A stretch of DNA of 64,000 bases from Saccharopolyspora elongata (GTDB taxonomy: Bacteria; Actinomycetota; Actinomycetes; Mycobacteriales; Pseudonocardiaceae), in the NCBI RefSeq assembly GCF_004348985.1, contig NZ_SMKW01000034.1:38336-102335 (forward strand). Direction: 5' to 3'. How positions within the stretch are numbered: the first letter of the stretch is position 1; every line of letters starts with the position of its first letter. The notes under the pieces are model-generated. The model did not search any database. It saw only the letters and a list, made by a program, of their open reading frames with translations, and was not told the origin of the DNA. A program made the position numbers and the translations under genes. Shown here piece by piece: positions 58,861-64,000 of this stretch.

Positions 58861-59810
58861 CGTTCCCCGACCTCCGGTTCCGCGGGAAGGCCGAATCGCA
58901 TCAGCAGCTGCGGCACCGCGGTGAGGCCGAGCCGCTGCGCCAGGCCGGTGCGCACCTCCTCCAGGTGCAGCGGTTGGGTCATGACGGAGGCGGCCAGGTC
59001 TCGGCTCGTCGCCTCCAGCCACGCCTGCTCCATTGCCGCTCCGGCCCGGACGTGGTCCTGCGGGGTATCGGCGCTCGTCGTGACGACGAGCACCGCCTCC
59101 TGTTGGATCCGGTCGGCGAGCAGGGACTCGTCGGGCAGCCGTGTGCGGGACGTGGTCAAGCCGACCGCCGCCAGTCCGACCGCCCCGAACGCGTCCGGTC
59201 GCACGCCATGGCCGCGCGGGTTGGTCCACAGGGTCAGTTCGCGTTGGTACTCGGTGTTGCCGCGGAAAACCCGGGCCGCGTAGTCCAGCGACCGCGCGAC
59301 GGCCAACGCCTCGTCGGGACCGGAGATCCACCGGCCGGTCACGCCCGGTGCCGCGAGCGCATCCAGCAGGACATCGCGGGTGCCTTCGGGGAGTTCGCGC
59401 CGGTCGAAGGCGTGCCGGTGGCTCCAGCGGTCGGCCAGGGCGCGGCGTCGGCGGTTCTCCGCATCGGTCGGCCGGGATCGGTGGGTGCCGGTGACGGTGG
59501 CGGTCACCAGGTCACCGGCGAGGCCGGTCGCCACCTCGGCCGCCCATCCCAGCCCGCCGATCGCCAGCACCAGGTTCGCCAGTGCCGCGCCGAAGGAGAT
59601 GCGTGGGTCACGCCCTTCGGGGTCGTGCTGGGCAGGCAGGCCCGGTCGTTCTCGGAGCTCGGCGGTCCGCCCGTGAACCGTCAGTTCCCATGGGCGGGTG
59701 TTGTGCACCGACGGTGCACAGTGGACGGCTTCACCGAGGACGGCGGACTCGGCTGCCGACCACGAGTCCTGCCCGTGGCCGCCGTCCGCCAAGGCCCTGG
59801 TGACGCTCAT
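58857..59810 (-). CDS. Acg-family nitroreductase-like flavoprotein
   Basis: 317 residues of the Acg (Rv2032) family, nitroreductase-fold proteins that bind FMN and are strongly induced in mycobacterial hypoxia. Typical segments are EAVHCAPSVHNTRPWEL, RRALADRWSHRHAFDRR and a C-terminal RLGLTAVPQLLMRFG. Known members lack ordinary nitroreductase activity and may store flavin. It overlaps the CBS and Usp genes by four bases each. Confidence 0.88.
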   Translation of the reverse strand: MSVTRALADGGHGQDSWSAAESAVLGEAVHCAPSVHNTRPWELTVHGRTAELRERPGLPAQHDPEGRDPRISFGAALANLVLAIGGLGWAAEVATGLAGDLVTATVTGTHRSRPTDAENRRRRALADRWSHRHAFDRRELPEGTRDVLLDALAAPGVTGRWISGPDEALAVARSLDYAARVFRGNTEYQRELTLWTNPRGHGVRPDAFGAVGLAAVGLTTSRTRLPDESLLADRIQQEAVLVVTTSADTPQDHVRAGAAMEQAWLEATSRDLAASVMTQPLHLEEVRTGLAQRLGLTAVPQLLMRFGLPAEPEVGER

Positions 59811-60043
59811 CGCGAACCCTCCTCCTCGGGCTGTGCGGCGAGGGTTCGGGCGAGGCTGCGGACGAGGTCGACCCCGGTGAGCACGCCGCGCACCCGCCCG
59901 TCCCGCATGACCAGGACGGCATCGGTGTGGGCGTCGATCACGCGTTGCGCTGCTAAGCCGATGTCGTCGGTGGCGTCCAGCTCGGGCCGCACGGCGACCA
60001 CGGGAGTGCTGGCGAGATCGAGTGCGCTTGCCTGAACGGTCAT
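59807..60043 (-). CDS. CBS-domain protein
   Basis: 78 residues, essentially one CBS motif (AQRVIDAHTDAVLVMRDGRVRGVLTGVDLV) after a partial first one. CBS units bind adenosine nucleotides, usually as pairs, so it may dimerise. First gene of the minus-strand stress operon. Confidence 0.83.
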   Translation of the reverse strand: MTVQASALDLASTPVVAVRPELDATDDIGLAAQRVIDAHTDAVLVMRDGRVRGVLTGVDLVRSLARTLAAQPEEEGSR

Positions 60044-60390
60044 GTTCCACTCCGAAAGGCCCTAACCCGGCTCGACCGTCGCGCAGCCCGCCGCGGTCCG
60101 GCAAGGGGAGATGGTCACTGGAGTTCGCCACCGTCAGACGCGGAGCTTGCGAATGAAGAGATCCTCGGGTTCGCCCGGCTCCAAGCGGATGCGTCGTCGG
60201 GTTCCGCCAGTCTCCGCAGGCGGCAGCGGTACTCGGGCCCCTCCGCTGACACCGGCCGCCCCTCCCGTACTCGTGAGAAGATCACCCCACCTCGCCAGCG
60301 GCGATAGAGCCCATCGGCCCTATCAGCGCGGCGGTCGCGGTTGGCAACGTGAGCGGCGTTGCGGTCCGAGCATCGCGGGAGGGCGCGAGC
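60044..60390. other. Divergent regulatory region of the stress island
   Basis: No gene seen. The left part holds a half-site reading GTTAGGGCC on the minus strand before the CBS gene. The right part holds the related palindrome at 60303-60324 before the plus-strand stress protein. Confidence 0.45.
60303..60324. promoter_or_regulatory. Candidate operator of the stress genes
   Basis: GATAGAGCC-CATC-GGCCCTATC, a 9-4-9 inverted repeat with one mismatch. It loosely resembles DosR/DevR-type boxes (GGGACT-AGTCCC style) but no DosR gene lies in the window. A TAGGGCC half-site recurs near 60060. Confidence 0.4.
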
Positions 60391-61209
60391 ATGACACGCG
60401 CGAAGCAGTCCGTCGTGGTCGGCGTGGACGGCTCCGAATCCTCGTCGCAAGCGGCGCTGTGGGCGGCCGCCGAGGCCGAGCGCCTGTCGGCTCCGCTGCA
60501 CGTCCTCCTGGTCAACAACGATCCCACCCGCGATCAATTCGCCGAGGAAGTGGTGCGGGACATCGCCAACAGCTGCCGCCGGGCGGTGGGCGAACTGGAG
60601 ATCACCGAGGAGGTCTCCGCCGGGCATCCCGCCGAGGAACTGGTGCACCGGTCGGCCTCCGCGCGGCTGGTCGTGGTCGGCTCGCGCGGGCAAGGCGCGT
60701 TCCGGGAGACGTTGCTCGGTTCGATCAGCGCGGCGGTCGCCACGCACGCCTCGTCGCCGGTGGTCGTCGTCCCGGGCCACGGCACCGCCACGTCCGGGCC
60801 GGTCGTCGTCGGGATCGATGACTCGACGGGCAGCCGGAAGGCGTTGCACTACGCCTTCGACGCGGCCGACCGACGCCGCAGCGAACTCGTCGCGGTGCAG
60901 GCGCTGCCGAACGCCTACTTCATCCCCGGCCCCTACGACCACCCGGACCGCGACGAACTCCTGGCCGGCGCCGAAAAGCGCCTCGCCGAGCAGGTGTCCG
61001 CCGGGGCCGTCCCCTACCCGGAAGTAGTCGTTCGCCAGGCCGTGTCGAACATCCCGCCGGTGCAAGCGCTGCGCGAGGCCGCGCAGCATGCGCAACTGCT
61101 GGTCGTCGGCCATCGTGGGCTCGGGGGATTTCCCGGCCTGCTGGTGGGTTCCGTGACCAGGGGCGTGTTGCACCACCCACCGTGCCCGGTCGCCGTGGTC
61201 CCGGGCTGA
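60391..61209 (+). CDS. Universal stress protein, two-domain
   Basis: 272 residues from ATG 60391 behind GGGAGGG. Both domains carry intact ATP loops (GSRGQGAFRETLLGS and GHRGLGGFPGLLVGS). Divergent from the other stress genes across a palindrome. Confidence 0.92.
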   Translation: MTRAKQSVVVGVDGSESSSQAALWAAAEAERLSAPLHVLLVNNDPTRDQFAEEVVRDIANSCRRAVGELEITEEVSAGHPAEELVHRSASARLVVVGSRGQGAFRETLLGSISAAVATHASSPVVVVPGHGTATSGPVVVGIDDSTGSRKALHYAFDAADRRRSELVAVQALPNAYFIPGPYDHPDRDELLAGAEKRLAEQVSAGAVPYPEVVVRQAVSNIPPVQALREAAQHAQLLVVGHRGLGGFPGLLVGSVTRGVLHHPPCPVAVVPG

Positions 61210-61317
61210 CGGCTTCATCGCCGAGGGGGCCTTCGCACGGCCCGGGCGTGTGGTGGCGGGTGGGCTGGTGTGGCGTGTTGGACACTGAGCAGCCACACGG
61301 CGCTCTCCTTTCACAAC

Positions 61318-61443
61318 TCAGTAGTAGAAGTGCCCGCCGTCGCGGGTGTCGTCGTGCCCGCCGCCGAGCACCAGCTCGACAACATCACCAACCTCCTGTA
61401 CCTGCGGTGGCTCGTAGGCGACCGCCACCATCTCCTCCTCCAT
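61318..61443 (-). CDS. Lasso-peptide-like precursor
   Basis: 41 residues from ATG 61443, with GGAAGG upstream. The leader contains YEPPQVQEVGD, which fits the conserved lasso-precursor pattern Y-x2-P-x-L/V-x3-G. Taking the core as GGGHDDTRDGGHFYY, Gly1 could join Asp9 to give a nine-residue ring, with bulky F13, Y14 and Y15 as plugs. The usual leader threonine two residues before the core is valine here. No asparagine-synthetase-like cyclase, leader peptidase or recognition protein is encoded nearby, so it is an orphan or a relic, or depends on enzymes elsewhere. Confidence 0.66.
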   Translation of the reverse strand: MEEEMVAVAYEPPQVQEVGDVVELVLGGGHDDTRDGGHFYY

Positions 61444-61617
61444 AAAGGACCCCTTCCAACTCGTCGTGATCTCTTTCTCCACCCACCAAACCCTGATGGG
61501 AGCTAGTGGATCGGGGCGAGGCGTGCCTGAGACGAGCACGCCCCGCCCCTAGGTCCGGCACCTGGCCGGGGGACTCGCGACATGCGAAGACAGGTGCCGG
61601 AACTCTTATTGCGCCTG

Positions 61618-61719
61618 CTACTGGGCAGCGACCGTGTGGACGATCCAGGGCAGGTAGCGCGCTGTGTCGGTGTAGATGTCCGCCAGCGCCGCACCGACTA
61701 TGCGACTGAGTAGGGACAT
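61618..61719 (-). CDS. Tiny ORF, possible peptide
   Basis: 33 codons (MSLLSRIVGAALADIYTDTA and so on), amphipathic, in line with the neighbouring small minus-strand ORFs. The ribosome site is weak. Could be chance. Confidence 0.3.
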   Translation of the reverse strand: MSLLSRIVGAALADIYTDTARYLPWIVHTVAAQ

Positions 61720-61795
61720 GGCGCTTTGGCTCCATTTCCATTGGTGGTTCGTCTGTTCCGCCGGGCATGGCGCGGTTCGCCCGGTGGTCTGTTGT

Positions 61796-62170
61796 TCAGG
61801 CAGCAGTAGCGAGTTCGTCGTCCTGCGCGTCAGGCGGCAAAACGATCTGTTCGGGTTCCGGATCGCTGAGTTCGTCGGAACGGCGCAGCGCGTCGGCAAG
61901 GACCTTGACCCGGAGCGTGAATCGGTCTTCCACGTCGACTGCGTCCGCGCAGTCGTTGCACACACTCCGGCGGGCTGGGGTGAGGCTGTCCTTCTTTCCA
62001 CTGCCAGGCGCGTCGTTCACGCCGGGCGGCACATCGGACCGTGCGCCGTGCACAGGACCCTTCAACTTCTTCCCGCACATTCGTGGATCAGATCCGCTGG
62101 TGACGGGATGGTGCCAGATGGACTCATGAACGCTGGCCATCCAGCGCGGTGGCAGAGGTTGGTGCTGCAT
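61796..62170 (-). CDS. Small putative zinc-binding protein
   Basis: 124 residues from ATG 62170. HHPVTSGSDPRMCGKKL and VCNDCADAV suggest a Cys/His zinc site like that of DUF3039-type proteins. The C-terminus is acidic (SDPEPEQIVLPPDAQDDE). A start at 62182 is possible. No function known. Lies upstream of the lasso-like precursor on the same strand. Confidence 0.5.
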   Translation of the reverse strand: MQHQPLPPRWMASVHESIWHHPVTSGSDPRMCGKKLKGPVHGARSDVPPGVNDAPGSGKKDSLTPARRSVCNDCADAVDVEDRFTLRVKVLADALRRSDELSDPEPEQIVLPPDAQDDELATAA

Positions 62171-62300
62171 GGAGGGCTCCATCTCCGGGGCCTGGCCGGC
62201 GCGTCGGGTCCCATCGACCAGGCCGATGGGACCCAGCCCGACGTGGGGTGTCGGGGTTCGCCACGTCGGGCCGGGGGCGTGGGGATCGCCAGAGAAGCGG

Positions 62301-62510
62301 TCAGGGCGTGGGGCCGGAGGAGTGGCCGGCGGCGGATGCCGCATGCTCTACCGGCCACCCCGCACCGCCGCGCGCCAGGCTGCGGCTTTCCTGTCGCGTC
62401 GTGGCGGTTCCTCCATCACCCCGCTGGCCATCACCCAGCAGCCCAAGAAGGACCAGCGGCCCCACGAGCAGCGCTGAAGCCACGAGGATCAAGGTCAGAA
62501 GCATCGACAT
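62301..62510 (-). CDS. Small single-helix membrane protein
   Basis: 69 residues: LTLILVASALLVGPLVLLGLL forms one membrane helix right after the start, followed by a polar tail. No family recognised. Composition is natural only in the first half, so confidence is modest. Confidence 0.4.
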   Translation of the reverse strand: MSMLLTLILVASALLVGPLVLLGLLGDGQRGDGGTATTRQESRSLARGGAGWPVEHAASAAGHSSGPTP

Positions 62511-62710
62511 GAGATCTCACCGCCAGTTCGCCCTACGTCACTTACCGTGCGTGTTTCGTGCCGGCTTGGTTGTTTGCGGAGCTAGCAGTGAAGAGCGTCG
62601 CTCTCCGCGCCGCGTTTCGGAACGCCCTCAGCACGTACCCGATACGCACTCAGGGCGTACTCGTGCGCTGCCTGCTGGATACCGTGCGGTGTGCGCGCGA
62701 TGATGGGCAC

Positions 62711-63895
62711 ATGCCGCCCATCGCTCACTGGACGGGGCTCGAAGCGAAGCTGCTCCGCAACGCGCTACGGCTCACTGTGAACGCCTTCGCGGACTTGCTC
62801 GGGGTTCATCCTCGGACGATCAACAAGTGGGAATCGCGACTGGCTGAGATCACGCCGCTCCCAGAATTGCAGTCGGCTTTGGACACTGCGCTTCAACGAG
62901 CTCCTGACACCGCACGTGCACGGTTTGACCAGTTCAGAGAGCATGCTGCTTCTGACGCGGCAGTCGACGTCGCTGAGCAACCGCCGCTCGCCTCCCATAA
63001 CGGGGCGAACCAGAACCGGCACGTCGTCGACAATATCGTTGAGTTCATCGGGAGCGACATGGCAACGCGCCGAGAATTCCTGGAGCTGTCGCTGCTGACG
63101 GGAGCAGCGCTCGTGGTTCCTGTCCGGCAATGGGCCGCAGAGGCCCCGGTCGTTCCCATCAAGCCTGACCAAGTCGGCCAGGACGAGATTCAGGGGCTCG
63201 AACAGGCCGTAGAACTCTTCCGCCGGTGGGACGCTTCAGGACAAGGCGGCCTTCATCGCAAGGCTGTGCTGGGCCAGCTCAACGCCGTGGTTGAAGCCCT
63301 CCAGCACCGGCGGGCAGCCACCGAGCAACGGCGTCTGTACCAGGTCACGAGTGAGCTCGCCCAGCTCGCGGGCTTCATGACCTGGGACGCCGGCTTCCCG
63401 GTCGCAGCGCAGCGTTACTTCCTGTACGGGGCTTGCAAGCGCGCTGGTTCGTTTGATCTGGGTGCCAAGATCGTCGGCGACATGGCACAGCTGTCCAAGG
63501 CGCTCGGCCAGTACGAAGACAGCTTCGCGATGGTTCGCACTGCTTTGGTCACGCTTCCAAGGAACGCCAGTCCTCTGGTGCGCGCCGAATTGCACGGCCA
63601 CGAAGCCTGCGCCTACGCGCGGTTCGGTCGTAGTGAAGCCGCGAGTACTCGTCGCGCCGTAGAAGCCTCGTTGGACGCATTCGATCAAGCTGCTCCAGGT
63701 TCACAGCAAGCGTGGAACAGGTACATGGACCGTGCTGAGGTCGAGAGCCTCGCGTCCGCAGCTCACACCCAACTCGCACTCCGTGATCCGACCTCACAGC
63801 ACGTGGACACTTACACCCGGCATGCGGAGGCTCACGCGCTTAAGGCTACAGAGAGCCGCCAACAGGGCCGGTCGGTAGTTGTCAAGTCAAATTGA
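62711..63895 (+). CDS. XRE-family regulator with TPR-like domain
   Basis: 394 residues from ATG 62711. The N-terminal helix-turn-helix is RLTVNAFADLLGVHPRTINK. A conserved MATRREFLELSLLTGAALVV stretch near residue 117 and helical repeats after it are typical of a large actinobacterial XRE family often linked to antibiotic or sporulation clusters. The last residues (GRSVVVKSN) abut a putative mobile element and may not be native, so the gene may be 3'-truncated. Confidence 0.83.
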   Translation: MPPIAHWTGLEAKLLRNALRLTVNAFADLLGVHPRTINKWESRLAEITPLPELQSALDTALQRAPDTARARFDQFREHAASDAAVDVAEQPPLASHNGANQNRHVVDNIVEFIGSDMATRREFLELSLLTGAALVVPVRQWAAEAPVVPIKPDQVGQDEIQGLEQAVELFRRWDASGQGGLHRKAVLGQLNAVVEALQHRRAATEQRRLYQVTSELAQLAGFMTWDAGFPVAAQRYFLYGACKRAGSFDLGAKIVGDMAQLSKALGQYEDSFAMVRTALVTLPRNASPLVRAELHGHEACAYARFGRSEAASTRRAVEASLDAFDQAAPGSQQAWNRYMDRAEVESLASAAHTQLALRDPTSQHVDTYTRHAEAHALKATESRQQGRSVVVKSN

Positions 63896-63907
63896 GACGG
63901 GTTGTGT

Positions 63908-64000
63908 TTAGTTGACTGGTTGCTGATCTTCGGTGGGTTGGTTGATCCAGGCCGCTTTGGGTAGTGCGGGTGGCCGGGGTCGGCGGGTGAAGCGTTCGGG
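63908..64000 (-). mobile_element. 3' end of a probable transposase gene
   Basis: The last 30 codons of a minus-strand frame, ending TAA at 63908, encode RPRPPALPKAAWINQPTEDQ and a short tail, in the style of transposase C-termini. The rest is outside the window. Only 12 bases separate it from the XRE stop. Confidence 0.45.

Overview
The window is high-GC actinobacterial DNA, most likely from a Saccharopolyspora-like member of the Pseudonocardiaceae. The evidence is a Pup gene, a eukaryote-style single-chain acyl-CoA carboxylase, STAND/TPR proteins, an ECF sigma/zinc anti-sigma pair with a mycobacterial SigL-type promoter motif, and universal-stress/Acg genes like those of the mycobacterial dormancy regulon. 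The genus is inference from gene content. I saw no rRNA, tRNA or CRISPR.

Layout. 0-3.7 kb: ECF sigma and anti-sigma, a lipoprotein, and a Tat-exported catalase-like peroxidase with a cytochrome b561. Three promoters share a TGAACM-N16-CGTA pattern, so this looks like one small regulon. 4.1-9.7 kb: a giant biotin-dependent acyl-CoA carboxylase. 9.7-22.7 kb: minus-strand catabolic genes (acyl-CoA ligase, paired acyl-CoA dehydrogenases, MDR reductase, 2-hydroxyacid monooxygenase, two amidohydrolases, MFS transporter, class II aldolase), ending at a divergent TetR gene with a tandem-repeat operator. 22.5-36.8 kb: a second acyl-CoA degradation island with CoA-transferases, an MHS transporter, FadB, a fused two-domain acyl-CoA dehydrogenase, a thiolase-like Ltp protein with a DUF35 partner, a LysR regulator, a crotonase and a CaiB protein. 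A shared upstream element suggests two of these units are co-regulated.

37-44.6 kb: two STAND/NB-ARC-TPR proteins with matching N-terminal Q-x-G motifs, around a DUF6879 gene, followed by a formyltransferase. 45-50.6 kb: a Rieske oxygenase, its reductase, an FMN demethylase and a LysR regulator, fitting betaine or proline-betaine N-demethylation. 52.9-61.2 kb: a dormancy-like island with HAD-trehalose-phosphatase (OtsB1-like) followed by a decayed GH65 domain, a stand-alone Pup gene, four universal stress proteins, an Acg-like nitroreductase and a CBS protein. 61.3-62.5 kb: small minus-strand ORFs including a lasso-peptide-like precursor without biosynthetic enzymes. 62.7-64 kb: an XRE regulator abutting the 3' end of a probable transposase.

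Gene decay is a strong theme. I see a thiolase tail, half a cupin, a crotonase lacking its N-terminus, a GH65 ruin, and frameshifts in an acyl-CoA synthetase and an acyl-CoA dehydrogenase. Some frameshifts, especially one at an 8-base homopolymer and one at a 19-bp inverted repeat, may be sequencing or assembly errors.
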